Assembly (NCBI RefSeq): GCF_000336755.1
Contig: NZ_AOLK01000018.1
Location: forward strand, 51,819 to 115,818
From: Haloferax elongans ATCC BAA-1513
Lineage (GTDB): Archaea > Halobacteriota > Halobacteria > Halobacteriales > Haloferacaceae
Reading direction: 5' to 3'
Length of the DNA stretch: 64,000 nt
The position numbers and the translations under genes are program-made. The notes under the pieces were generated by a model. It saw only the letters and a list, made by a program, of their open reading frames with translations, made no database searches and was not told the DNA's origin. How positions within the stretch are numbered: position 1 is the first letter of the stretch; the number at the start of each line of letters is the position of its first letter. Below are positions 43,891 through 52,516 of this stretch, one piece after another.

Positions 43891-44870
43891 TATCCGCGCT
43901 CGTCTACGGCGATGGCGGCGTGACCACCTACCCGGCCGAAGAGCTGGCTGCGGCCCGCGACGCCGACGGGACGACGTGGGTCCGAGCGACCGCCGAAGCC
44001 GACTTCGACCGGGTCGCCGACAAGTTCGGAATTCATCCGCTCTCGGTCGAAGACATCCGCAACGACGCCCGGCCGAAGACCGAAGAGTATCTCGACTACA
44101 CCTTCGTTCTGGTTCGAATCGCGACGTTACGAAAGGGAGACCAGCCGTTCGAAGAAGAGGTTCTGACCAGACCTGTCGGCCTCTGCTTTGGCGACGACTG
44201 GCTCGTCACGTTCACGCGGCGCGAACTCTCCCCAATCGACCACGTGTGGGATGCAATCGAACGCGAAGAACAGCGGATGCTTCGCTTCGGTCCCGACTTC
44301 GTCGCGTCTCGTGTCGTCGACCGTATCGTCGACGGGTACTTCGACCTGTTGGACGAGGTCGGCGAAGAGATAGAGACCATCGAGGACGCCGTCTTCGAAG
44401 GGACCGACCAATCGGTCTTAGAGGGGTTGAACGCCGTCAGACGCGACCTGCTCTCGTTTCGAAAGACGGTTTGGCCGACTCGCGAAGCGGCCGCAGTGCT
44501 CGCTCGCGGCGACCCTGAATTCGTCAGACAGCCGACCGAGAAGTACTACCGCGATGTCTACGACCACCTCGTCGAACTGGTCGACCTCACAGAGACGTAC
44601 CGTGACCTCGCTCGTGGCACCCGCGAGATGTATCTCAACACGCTCTCGCAGTCGACCAACGAGGTGATGAAGACACTGACCGTGGTTGCGACCATCATCC
44701 TCCCGCTCACATTCGTCGTGGGCGTGTACGGCATGAACTTCGACCCTGCCGCGTCTTCGTTCAATATGCCGGAACTCGGCTGGCGATACGGGTACCTCGC
44801 CACGATGCTCGGGATGGCCGGGGTCGCAGGCATCCTTCTCGTCTACTTTCGACGGGAGGGATGGCTGTAG
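43887..44870 (+). CDS. corA: CorA-family magnesium transporter
   Basis: 327 aa from GTG 43887. A cytoplasmic funnel domain (about residues 1-255) with helices such as DEVGEEIETIEDAVFEG and VRRDLLSFRKTVWPTREA is followed by two membrane helices. The pore signature GMN occurs as VVGVYGMNFDP (about 283-293). It takes up Mg2+ or Co2+ as a pentamer. The frame extends upstream in phase with the broken membrane gene only because of the indel, so the GTG coupled to its stop is preferred. Confidence 0.93.
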   Translation: MISALVYGDGGVTTYPAEELAAARDADGTTWVRATAEADFDRVADKFGIHPLSVEDIRNDARPKTEEYLDYTFVLVRIATLRKGDQPFEEEVLTRPVGLCFGDDWLVTFTRRELSPIDHVWDAIEREEQRMLRFGPDFVASRVVDRIVDGYFDLLDEVGEEIETIEDAVFEGTDQSVLEGLNAVRRDLLSFRKTVWPTREAAAVLARGDPEFVRQPTEKYYRDVYDHLVELVDLTETYRDLARGTREMYLNTLSQSTNEVMKTLTVVATIILPLTFVVGVYGMNFDPAASSFNMPELGWRYGYLATMLGMAGVAGILLVYFRREGWL

Positions 44871-44985
44871 TCTGAACGAAAGTATTAACATATTCCGTGG
44901 ACCGCAGGCCGGTCGCGATTCACGTCCGTTTTGAGCCAACACAACGGCTACCTCGTTCGATTTCTCCTCTCACAACGTAGAAAGA

Positions 44986-44993
44986 TTTAAATA
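44986..44993 (+). promoter_or_regulatory. TATA box of the TFB gene
   Basis: tttaaata with upstream purines (gaaaga) gives a BRE/TATA arrangement. It lies about 110 nt before the ATG, which implies a leader of ~80 nt, unlike the leaderless genes around it. Confidence 0.5.
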
Positions 44994-45097
44994 CTTTTCG
45001 AACTTACTACTGGTAAGGACACGTCCCCCGCCGGAGTATCCTCTTTCGTCTTCTTCATTTCAACCGGCCGAGACGTGTCCGCGCCCTCCGACCCATA

Positions 45098-46093
45098 ATG
45101 ACTGACACCACCACCCGAACGTACAGCAAAGACGCGACGGCTCGAGACGTAATCGAGCCCGAGCGAGACGAATCGCAGCGAGTAGACGACGAAGAACAGG
45201 TCTGCCCCGAATGTGGTGGCAACCTCGTCCAAGACAACGAACACGGCGAGACCGTCTGCGGTGAGTGCGGACTCGTCGTCGAAGACACCGTGGTCGACCG
45301 CGGTCCCGAGTGGCGTGCATTCGACGCCGCCGAGCGCGACAGCAAGTCTCGCGTCGGTGCGCCGACAACCAAGATGATGCACGACAAGGGTCTGTCGACC
45401 AACATCGGCTGGCAGAACAAGGACGCATACGGGAAGTCCCTGTCGCCGCGGCAGCGCGAGCAGATGCAACGCCTCCGCACGTGGAACGAGCGGTTCCGCA
45501 CCCGAGACTCCAAGGAACGCAACCTCAAGCAGGCGCTCGGCGAAATCGACCGCATGGCCTCGGCCCTCGGCCTCCCGGAGAACGTCCGTGAGACCGCCTC
45601 GGTCATCTACCGCCGCGCCCTCAACGACGACCTGCTCCCCGGCCGCTCCATCGAGGGCGTAGCGACGGCGTCCCTCTACGCCGCCGCCCGCATGGCCGAT
45701 ACCCCACGGTCGCTCGACGAACTGGAGAAGGTCTCCCGAGTCGAGAAGATGGAACTCACGCGGACGTACCGCTACATCGTCCGCGAGCTGAAGCTCGAAA
45801 TCAAGCCCGCCGACCCCGAGCAGTACGTCCCACGATTCGCCAGCGAACTCGGACTCTCCGACGAAGCAGAGCGACAGGCGCGGGAGCTGCTCCGCGGGGC
45901 GAAAGAAACCGGCGTCCACTCCGGGAAGTCCCCGGTCGGACTCGCAGCGGCCGCTGTCTACGCCGCCGCGCTCCTCACCAACGAGAAGGTGACCCAGAGT
46001 GAGGTCTCTGAGGTGGCCGACATCTCAGAGGTGACCATCCGCAACCGCTACAAGGAACTGCTCGAGGTCCAAGACAGCAACATGCTCGCCTAA
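45098..46093 (+). CDS. tfb: Transcription initiation factor TFB
   Basis: 331 aa. It bridges TBP-bound promoters and RNA polymerase. The N-terminal zinc ribbon is EQVCPECGGNLVQ...CGECGLVVED (two CxxC pairs at about residues 34-56), then the B-reader with WRAFDAAERDSKSRVGAPTT, and two cyclin repeats (about 130-220 and 225-325; the second ends VTIRNRYKELLEVQD). Full length for an archaeal TFB. Haloarchaea have many TFB paralogs, so which one this is cannot be settled here. Confidence 0.96.
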   Translation: MTDTTTRTYSKDATARDVIEPERDESQRVDDEEQVCPECGGNLVQDNEHGETVCGECGLVVEDTVVDRGPEWRAFDAAERDSKSRVGAPTTKMMHDKGLSTNIGWQNKDAYGKSLSPRQREQMQRLRTWNERFRTRDSKERNLKQALGEIDRMASALGLPENVRETASVIYRRALNDDLLPGRSIEGVATASLYAAARMADTPRSLDELEKVSRVEKMELTRTYRYIVRELKLEIKPADPEQYVPRFASELGLSDEAERQARELLRGAKETGVHSGKSPVGLAAAAVYAAALLTNEKVTQSEVSEVADISEVTIRNRYKELLEVQDSNMLA

Positions 46094-46152
46094 GCGTTCG
46101 TGGTGGACCCGGTGGACGAGCTACTTCTTTATTGTGCGAATTCGTAACAAGA

Positions 46153-46158
46153 TTTATC
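46153..46158 (+). promoter_or_regulatory. TATA box before the zinc protein at 46183
   Basis: tttatc lies 25-30 nt before ATG 46183, the leaderless distance. Confidence 0.45.
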
Positions 46159-46182
46159 CGCGCTCCCGGAGCATATCGGGGT

Positions 46183-46362
46183 ATGGTCGAAGCATTCGTC
46201 CGACTCTTGTGCCCCGAATGTGGAAAGGACTGGGAGACTACTCCGACCGACCTTCCTCCTCACCGTGACAACTTCTCGTGTCAGGGGTGCGGAACGACAC
46301 GGCGAACTGCGGAATTCATGCGGACGGAGCGTGATCTTCAGACACTCAAGCAGTTCGAGTAA
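46183..46362 (+). CDS. Small double-CxxC zinc protein, 59 aa
   Basis: ATG 46183. The two knuckles are LLCPECGKDW and SCQGCGTTRR, with a helical tail RTERDLQTLKQFE. It is a zinc-ribbon-type small protein common in Halobacteria. It lies 90 nt after the TFB gene with its own TATA box, converging on aIF2-beta. No known role. Confidence 0.78.
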   Translation: MVEAFVRLLCPECGKDWETTPTDLPPHRDNFSCQGCGTTRRTAEFMRTERDLQTLKQFE

Positions 46363-46385
46363 AAGCGCCGCGATCAGGACAGTTT

Positions 46386-46802
46386 TTAGATATCAGGAAT
46401 CGCCGAGAGCGCGCCGCACGCATCGCACTTCATCACTTTCGCACCTTGTTCGGTGACGAATCGCGTGTCGGGAGAGCCGCACTCGCTACAGCGAACGAAC
46501 GACTCTACGTACTCGTCGAGGGCGTCGGCGACGCGGCGCTGTTTGAACGAGCCGGTGAGTCGCGCGCGACCCGCCGCATCTATCTGGGCACTCGTTCCCA
46601 TTTCAGTCTGGAGGAACTTCAGCACGTGATTCGGCTCTCGCGCCAGCGTGTCGTGTGTGTCTGCGAAGTTCTCGTAGACCGTGGCGTTCCCTTCCTGGCG
46701 GACGACCGGGTCCGGGACGGAGAATCGGTCACCTCGCTCGGCAGTGTCCGGCGTCTCAGAGAGCGCCCGGTCGAGGTGGTCTTCGTAGCCCATATCTGAC
46801 AT
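46386..46802 (-). CDS. eif2b: Translation initiation factor aIF2, beta subunit
   Basis: 138 aa from the ATG ending at 46802 (an alternative ATG ends at 46793). It is part of the factor that brings initiator tRNA to the ribosome. Features are GYEDHLDRALSETPD at the N-terminus, the central alpha/beta domain with NHVLKFLQTEMGTSAQID, and the C-terminal zinc finger RCSECGSPDTRF...MKCDACGALSAI (Cys-x2-Cys twice). The upstream codons are rich in Cys and Arg and not conserved-looking, so they were not used. Confidence 0.93.
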   Translation of the reverse strand: MSDMGYEDHLDRALSETPDTAERGDRFSVPDPVVRQEGNATVYENFADTHDTLAREPNHVLKFLQTEMGTSAQIDAAGRARLTGSFKQRRVADALDEYVESFVRCSECGSPDTRFVTEQGAKVMKCDACGALSAIPDI

Positions 46803-47046
46803 ACTCACAGCGCCGCCTAAAACATTCACGCCAACTGCGCGAGAGAGCGCGCGGTACATATTGGTATAAAGGGCTCCGGAGATTTCGACGGGGTTTTCCG
46901 ACAGAATCCGAAAACAGGAAACTAATTGGAAGATTATTAACACTTAATTTTGCCTGAAACGCCGATAATCGGGCGTTTAAGAAAGTTGCATGCTAACGTG
47001 ACTCAAGATAATACTATATCCCTCCGGTTTCAAGCCAGCGTTGCTC

Positions 47047-47283
47047 ATGAAGAAGCAGGAACTCATCCACCTGCACGGCCTGCTCGCCGAGGTACACACG
47101 CAGATGGAAGCATGGGAAGATGAAGAGATTGAACTCGTCGAATACAATTCTCTTGGTGTCCGACCGACATCTATCCATAAATCCAAAACTGACCACAAGG
47201 CAGCCGTGTTTAAGTTAGCAAAGGGAATCACTGGAGCGATGGAAGCAGCCGAACCGGAACCCGTCGCCCCACAAGCAGACTGA
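47047..47283 (+). CDS. UPF0058 family protein, 78 aa
   Basis: ATG 47047. MKKQELIHLHGLLAEVHTQM is the standard start of UPF0058, a small archaeal helical protein with a conserved N-terminal KKQELIHLHxLL motif. A Lys/His stretch SKTDHKAAVFKLAKGI follows and the C-terminus is acidic with a Pro tail. Role unknown. The stretch upstream (46803-47046) is a promoter region for this gene and the divergent aIF2-beta gene, and no other gene is seen there. Confidence 0.85.
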   Translation: MKKQELIHLHGLLAEVHTQMEAWEDEEIELVEYNSLGVRPTSIHKSKTDHKAAVFKLAKGITGAMEAAEPEPVAPQAD

Positions 47284-47431
47284 ATCGAAGGCAACGACTA
47301 CGCGTTCTCCTCCACGAAGTTACGACCCACCAGCGAGTGTTCTGTGTCGATAGTGTTCTAGAAATAACCGCGAGCGGCAGCAGGCCCCACTAATCGAACC
47401 GACGAGTCTCGACGGCGAGCGTCGAAGGGTC

Positions 47432-47851
47432 TTAGTCGTCTTCGACGAGGTCGTCGAACTCAGGGATGAGGTCGGAGTCGCCGTCGCCGTTTCCGTCTGT
47501 CTTCGTCTCTTCTTCGACTTCGAGACGGTCCACAGAGAGGACTTTCAGTGGGACGTTTTCGAGGCGCTGCCCGATTTCTTTTCGAGCGATGCGGGACGCG
47601 TGTTCTTCCTGTTCGACGTTGAACACAGTCATCTCCAGTTGGAGGGCAACGAGGGCCTCGTCTGCGGCGATGAATGCCGGGGGTAACTCCTCGCCGCCGG
47701 GAGTGATTCGCGTCCCCATGTTGATTTCGACGTAGTTGAGGTCCGGGTTGAGCATCTCACCCGTCTTCGAGATGGCGATGCGAATCGCCTCGTCTTCGTT
47801 CTCGACGTCGTACACCGGGACCGCGGCTTCGACGACGACTCTGCAGTCCAT
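47432..47851 (-). CDS. UPF0212 (DUF555) family protein
   Basis: 139 aa from the ATG ending at 47851. The sequence MDCRVVVEAAVPVYDVENED, INMGTRITPGGEELPPAF and ARKEIGQRLENVPLKVLSV is typical of DUF555/UPF0212, a soluble euryarchaeal family with no known function. The tail is acidic (EFDDLVEDD). It is 60 nt past the start side of the glycosylase gene's stop on the same strand. Confidence 0.88.
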   Translation of the reverse strand: MDCRVVVEAAVPVYDVENEDEAIRIAISKTGEMLNPDLNYVEINMGTRITPGGEELPPAFIAADEALVALQLEMTVFNVEQEEHASRIARKEIGQRLENVPLKVLSVDRLEVEEETKTDGNGDGDSDLIPEFDDLVEDD

Positions 47852-47910
47852 GATTGGTACGAAGTTGTAGCGCGAAGGGTATCAACCTTCTTGCCAGATG
47901 AAAAACGGAC

Positions 47911-48825
47911 TCACTCGCCGCCAGAGCGCAAGTAGTGGAACACGTAGGTCTGGGTGTATCCCGCGTACGAACCGCCGAGGCGCTCGCGTATGGCTCGTGA
48001 CGTATCCGTGTAATTTCCGCGGTCGCAGTCGGGGTAGTGGTCGGCGATGGCCGAGCGAATCCACGTGTCGAGTGGCACCGCTTCGAGGTAGTCAAGCGAG
48101 AACAAAAGCACGCAGTCGGCCACCTTGTCGCCGACGCCGACGAACGAGGTGAGGAATTCACGCGCGCTCTCGTAGTCGCGCCCGCGAGCGTCCGCTGGGT
48201 CCGCCTCGCCCGTCGCGACCATCTCTGCGGTCCGCTGGACGTAGGGCGCACGGTACCCGAGACTGAGGTCGCGGAGTTCGTCCTCGGAGGTTTCGGCGAG
48301 TCGCTCGGCGGGCGGATACGCGTAGTAGGTGTCTCCGTCGAACTCGACTGCCTCGCCGTAGGTTTCTCGGAGGCGCTCTTGCATGCCGAAGATACGAGAG
48401 ACGCGCATCTGCGCCGAACAGATAAACGAGATGAGACACCCGAACGGCGGGTCACGAACGAGTCGCATGCCGGGGTAGGCGTCGTACGCGCGCTGGACCA
48501 GTGGTTCGTCGGGCATTGCGTTGCGAATCGCGTCGAGGTCGTCGTCGAGGCGGAGCAGATGCGTCAAAATCGGGACCGCGTCGGTCGTCGATTTCCACTC
48601 CAACTGGCCGTCTCGTTGGCGAACCCGGACGACCGCTGTCTCGTCCGAGACGCCATCGAGCGGCGGCACGACCGTCTGATACCACGCGTCGCCGCCGTAG
48701 GCCGCGTCGCGTTCGTACATCCGGCCGTCCGGCCGGTCCCAGAGGTACGACTGGCCACTCTCCAGCGTCGATTGGAGGTCGAACGCGCCGTCGAGGTCCG
48801 CGAGGTCGATGACACCCGTCTCCAT
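47911..48825 (-). CDS. ogg: OGG-type 8-oxoguanine DNA glycosylase/AP lyase
   Basis: 304 aa from the ATG ending at 48825 (a GTG lies nine bases upstream). It removes 8-oxoguanine. The N-terminal domain has FDLQSTLESGQSYLWDRPDG, an OGG-like half with a DNA-reading hairpin. The HhH-GPD motif FVGVGDKVADCVLLFSLD (Lys about 240) and the catalytic Asp in AVPLDTWIRSA match OGG1. The place of both residues implies bifunctional glycosylase/lyase activity. Confidence 0.92.
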   Translation of the reverse strand: METGVIDLADLDGAFDLQSTLESGQSYLWDRPDGRMYERDAAYGGDAWYQTVVPPLDGVSDETAVVRVRQRDGQLEWKSTTDAVPILTHLLRLDDDLDAIRNAMPDEPLVQRAYDAYPGMRLVRDPPFGCLISFICSAQMRVSRIFGMQERLRETYGEAVEFDGDTYYAYPPAERLAETSEDELRDLSLGYRAPYVQRTAEMVATGEADPADARGRDYESAREFLTSFVGVGDKVADCVLLFSLDYLEAVPLDTWIRSAIADHYPDCDRGNYTDTSRAIRERLGGSYAGYTQTYVFHYLRSGGE

Positions 48826-48920
48826 CGCTTCCACCTTGGGCGCGGGGGATTTGCGGGTTTCGATGCCGGGGCGGGTCCGAACCGTACCCCACTCGTGACT
48901 CGGGAGTACGTGCCCGACTC

Positions 48921-49865
48921 TCAGCGGTTGCGCCCCACGGGGAACTGGACACGCTCCGGGTGGTCGGTGAGTTCAGAGAGGATACGCTCGTACAGACGGT
49001 TTCGAACGCGTTGGCCCCGGGTCGGCGGGACGAGCACCCGAAGTCTGAGGACGACCCACGACTCCTCCTGTGCGAGGTTGACCGTCGGACCGTCCGCCAC
49101 GTCCAACTCGAGTGGCGAGTTGTCGAGTCGGCGGCTATACCGCCGCAAGGCAGCCCGCATGTCGTCGCCGAGTTCCGCTTCGGCCACGTCCAACATCACC
49201 TCGCGGGCGAACGCGAGGTCCGTCTCATAGGCGACCTGCACGGGGACTTCGGCCCAAACCCGATTAAACAGGTCCCCGTGGTTGACGACTTCCGACGAGA
49301 GGACGAGCGAGTTCGGTACGGTGACCGTCCGGCCGGTCGGTTGGTTCGACGCGAGTTGGCCGCCGGCTTCCCAGAGCGTCGTGACGAGGAAATCGACTTC
49401 GGCCACGTCGCCGGAGACGCCCGCAACCGTCACCCGGTCGCCGACGGCGTAGGGGCGCTTGATGACGATGTAGACCCAGCCGATAAGCGAGAGAATCGGT
49501 TGCTGAAGCGCAAACGTGATTGCGAACCCGATGACGCCGAACGAGACGAGGACGCCGAGCCACTGCTCTGTGAACGCGCCGAGGACGCCGACGAGCGCGA
49601 CGAGACCCAAGACCAATCTGAGGATATTCCGGGCGTCGTGGGCGCGGCGTCTATCGGAGAGGCGGTCGACGAACACGGTTATCAGGAGACGGTAGATGCC
49701 GTACGTCACGAGCGCGACGGCGAGCGCGGAGAGTGCCTTCGAGAAGAGCACGTCTGCGTTCGGAATCGCGAAATCCGAAAGCGGCGTCGTCGCCCGTACA
49801 ACTCCCGCGAGGACAGCGGCTAGGAGACCTGCGACGAAGGCACCGAGACCCAGACGGCGAGACAT
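48921..49865 (-). CDS. MscS-family mechanosensitive channel (second in window)
   Basis: 314 aa from the ATG ending at 49865; upstream in-frame codons are non-family. A signal-like first helix (SRRLGLGAFVAGLLAAVL) and further hydrophobic segments at about 30-60, 95-130 and 130-150 precede the beta domain: KRPYAVGDRVTVAGVSGDVAEVDFLVTTLWEAGGQL (about 147-180; seen in pieces), and TVPNSLVLSSEVVNHG. The C-terminal alpha/beta part is longer than in the dacZ-linked channel. A GerW-like gene is next, divergent in role but on the same strand. Confidence 0.88.
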   Translation of the reverse strand: MSRRLGLGAFVAGLLAAVLAGVVRATTPLSDFAIPNADVLFSKALSALAVALVTYGIYRLLITVFVDRLSDRRRAHDARNILRLVLGLVALVGVLGAFTEQWLGVLVSFGVIGFAITFALQQPILSLIGWVYIVIKRPYAVGDRVTVAGVSGDVAEVDFLVTTLWEAGGQLASNQPTGRTVTVPNSLVLSSEVVNHGDLFNRVWAEVPVQVAYETDLAFAREVMLDVAEAELGDDMRAALRRYSRRLDNSPLELDVADGPTVNLAQEESWVVLRLRVLVPPTRGQRVRNRLYERILSELTDHPERVQFPVGRNR

Positions 49866-49934
49866 ACCGTCGCCGTCGGGTGGGTACATGAAAAAGATGT
49901 GGCCGGACCACGGCTCCGAGAGCGCGTTTTGGCG

Positions 49935-50378
49935 CTATCGCCGGAGCAGCCGACCGAGGAGGAGACCGAAGGCGACACCGACCGCGAGGATTTTGGCGAG
50001 TCGACCCCGGTCGGCAAATCTGACGAACTTCGTCTCGTCTTGGGTCACTTCGACGACGCCGAGTGGGGTGGCCTGTGCACCGCCGCCACCACCGAACCCT
50101 TCACCGCCTTCTGCGCCGGATTCGTCGGTTCCCGACCCACCGCCCATACCGACTCCGAACGCAACGCGCGCGACGGGGATGACCGTCTTCTCGCCCACGG
50201 TGACAGGGTCGCCGTAGACAGTTCGGGCGTCGGTTCGAACGATTGATTCGAGTGGCGAGAGCAGACGTCGGTGGGTCGTTTCGATGTCTATCTCGTGTGC
50301 ACCGGTCTCGGCTGGTGGTGCGTCGGCCTCGGTTGGCGGCACGTCGACTGTGCTCGGAATCCCTTCGTCGGAGTCCAT
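49935..50378 (-). CDS. GerW/YtfJ-like protein
   Basis: 147 aa from the ATG ending at 50378. TVYGDPVTVGEKTVIPVARVAFGVGMGGG is the core of the GerW/YtfJ family, followed by a Gly-rich loop (GEGFGGGGGAQATPLGVVEV) and a C-terminal hydrophobic segment (KILAVGVAFGLLLGRLL). Bacterial members have spore-related roles, but archaea do not sporulate, so the function is unknown. The last helix could anchor it. About 70 nt before the MscS start on the same strand. Confidence 0.82.
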   Translation of the reverse strand: MDSDEGIPSTVDVPPTEADAPPAETGAHEIDIETTHRRLLSPLESIVRTDARTVYGDPVTVGEKTVIPVARVAFGVGMGGGSGTDESGAEGGEGFGGGGGAQATPLGVVEVTQDETKFVRFADRGRLAKILAVGVAFGLLLGRLLRR

Positions 50379-50544
50379 ACGATAACGTAGGTCGGCAATC
50401 CGGATAATTACCGCTGTGAGCCTCGTAAACCGAGCGTTTCGGAATTTCTGAGACTCGTTGGAAAAGGCACGTTCCGCAGAAAGTGTCAGTCGGTGGTCGA
50501 CTATCTAATAAGAATTTAGTGTGTTTCTGAATTCCCTCTCGCAT

Positions 50545-50751
50545 ATGACATCCACAAGCAGTGGGGGAGTGGCCATTACATTCTGGACAGTTGCAGCAGC
50601 CACCATGCTCGTGGGGCTTGCGGTCGAGATTCCAGCGGCGCTATCCGGCAAGCCAAATTGGGCGTTGCTCGTCGCACTGGCTGCCGGTCTCGTCACTGTG
50701 GTACTACACCGGTATCCACATCTCGACGTTGAATTGCTCGACCTGTCGTGA
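50545..50751 (+). CDS. Small membrane protein, 68 aa
   Basis: ATG 50545. MTSTSSGGVAITFWTVAAAT starts the first of two hydrophobic segments (about 8-31 and 38-55), ended by HRYPHLDVELLDLS. Unlike its neighbours it is not acidic. It lies alone between the divergent GerW gene and the convergent malQ gene. Nothing recognised. Confidence 0.5.
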   Translation: MTSTSSGGVAITFWTVAAATMLVGLAVEIPAALSGKPNWALLVALAAGLVTVVLHRYPHLDVELLDLS

Positions 50752-50865
50752 TACGCTGCACGCGACACTGCGTGGTATCTCACTCGTACTGACCTGTTTC
50801 GCCAAAGCGTCGCTGGCGAGAGTGATTTCGACGGGGCCAGAGGTTCGGAAAAGCAGGCTTCCAGC

Positions 50866-52356
50866 TCAGTTCCGAATGTGAAGGTCCGTCAGGTCGGCGA
50901 GACGGGCCGCGACATCGTCGCCGAGGCCATCGCGAGTGACGCGCCACTCCCAGTTGCCGTCCTGCGTGCCGGGCGTGTTGAACCGGGCGTGTGAGTCGAG
51001 GCCGAGGAGGTCCTGCATCGTCGTAAACGCGAGGACGGACGCCGAGTTCCAGACGGCGTCGATAATCGACCACTCGATTTTCGAGCCGTCGGCACCGATA
51101 TTGTAGTGCAGACAGTCGCGGGTGTGGTCGTCGAGAGACTGGTAGTAGCCGACGAAGGTGTCGGTGTCGTGTGTCGATGTGTAGGCGACCGAGTTTTCGG
51201 GGTAGTGCATCGGTTGGTACATGTCGCCTTCGCGGCACCAGTCGGCGTACTGCGGGACGCGCATGCCGGGGAAGGCAAAGCGGTCGCGGAGGTCCACGAG
51301 CGAGGGGTCGAGGAAGCCGAGGTCTTCGACGATAAAGGGGAGTTCGCCGAGTTCGCGGTCGACCACCTCGAAGAAGTCGTGGCCGGGGGCGTCTCGCCAC
51401 TCGCCGTCTGCGGGGTCGTCCGAGTCGGCGTCGATAGCCCAGTACTCGTCGAAGCCTTTGAAGTGGTCGATGCGGGTCACGTCGACGAGGTCGAACAGGC
51501 GACGAAGGCGGTCGAGCCACCAGCCGTAGCCGTTCTCACGGAGATAGTCCCAGTCGTAGAGGGGGTTGCCCCAGCGCTGGCCCGAATCGTTCGGATTCGG
51601 CGGGACGCCCGCAACGACGGCCGGTTCGTGGTCGTCGTTCAGGTCGAACGCTTCCGGGGCGGCCCACACGTCTGCACTGTCGAGCGCGACGTAGATTGGG
51701 AGGTCGCCGACGAGCGTGACGCCCTGCTTGTCGGCGTAGGCGGCGAGGTCGTGCCACTGTTCGTCGAAGCAAAACTGGACGAACTTGCGGTAGCGAATCT
51801 CGGCGGCGTGTTCGTCACGGGCGCGTTCGAGCGCGTCTGAGTCGCGGGTTTTCAGTTCCTCGGGCCAGTCTATCCACGCGCCTTCGAACTCGTTTTTCAA
51901 CGCTGCGAAGAGGGCGTAGTCGTCGAGCCATCCGGCTTCGCACTCGCAGAAGTCCTCGAACGCAGCGTGGTCGTCTTCGGACGCTTCCGCCTCGAATCGG
52001 TCGAAGGCGGCCCGAAGGCGCGAGCGTTTGTAGTTGCCGACGCGTTCGTACTCGACGGCGTGGTCGTCGAAGTCGGGAACGGGTTCGAGGTCGTCGTCGG
52101 TCAGCCAACCACGGGGTTCGAGGTCCGTAAGGTCGATGAGAAGTGGGTTTCCGGCGAACGACGACGAGGACTGATAGGGTGAGTTCGCGTGCGCGGGCGA
52201 GGTCGGCCCAAGGGGACAGAATTGCCACATCGACTGCTCGGCGTCCGCGAGGAAGTCGACGAACTCGCGGGCACCGTCTCCGAGGTCACCGATGCCGTGT
52301 GCGCCGGGCAGCGAAGTGACGTGCATGAAGACGCCGCTCTGTCGGGTGAATCGCAT
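50866..52356 (-). CDS. malQ: 4-alpha-glucanotransferase (amylomaltase)
   Basis: 496 aa. GH77 enzyme that transfers maltosyl/glucosyl segments between alpha-1,4-glucans. MHVTSLPGAHGIGDLGDGA opens the barrel, then VTLVGDLPIYVALDSADVWA, the nucleophile in RIDHFKGFDEYWAI, the acid in FIVEDLGFLDPSLVDLRD and the transition-state Asp in YTSTHDTDTFVGYYQ. Bacterial-type length without extra domains. Cytoplasmic. No glycogen genes are close. Confidence 0.95.
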   Translation of the reverse strand: MRFTRQSGVFMHVTSLPGAHGIGDLGDGAREFVDFLADAEQSMWQFCPLGPTSPAHANSPYQSSSSFAGNPLLIDLTDLEPRGWLTDDDLEPVPDFDDHAVEYERVGNYKRSRLRAAFDRFEAEASEDDHAAFEDFCECEAGWLDDYALFAALKNEFEGAWIDWPEELKTRDSDALERARDEHAAEIRYRKFVQFCFDEQWHDLAAYADKQGVTLVGDLPIYVALDSADVWAAPEAFDLNDDHEPAVVAGVPPNPNDSGQRWGNPLYDWDYLRENGYGWWLDRLRRLFDLVDVTRIDHFKGFDEYWAIDADSDDPADGEWRDAPGHDFFEVVDRELGELPFIVEDLGFLDPSLVDLRDRFAFPGMRVPQYADWCREGDMYQPMHYPENSVAYTSTHDTDTFVGYYQSLDDHTRDCLHYNIGADGSKIEWSIIDAVWNSASVLAFTTMQDLLGLDSHARFNTPGTQDGNWEWRVTRDGLGDDVAARLADLTDLHIRN

Positions 52357-52516
52357 ACCAATTGCACGGGGTGCAACCCAGTTGGTCCTTTGGGTCGGGA
52401 CAGGTCATTCACACGTTCCAATATTCGGTACCAAATAGCACGGATTCGGCCGCGTAAGCGCGTTTCGCGCGCCCGTCTCAACAACACTTATTCTCCCCCG
52501 TCGGTTTCGTGCGCGT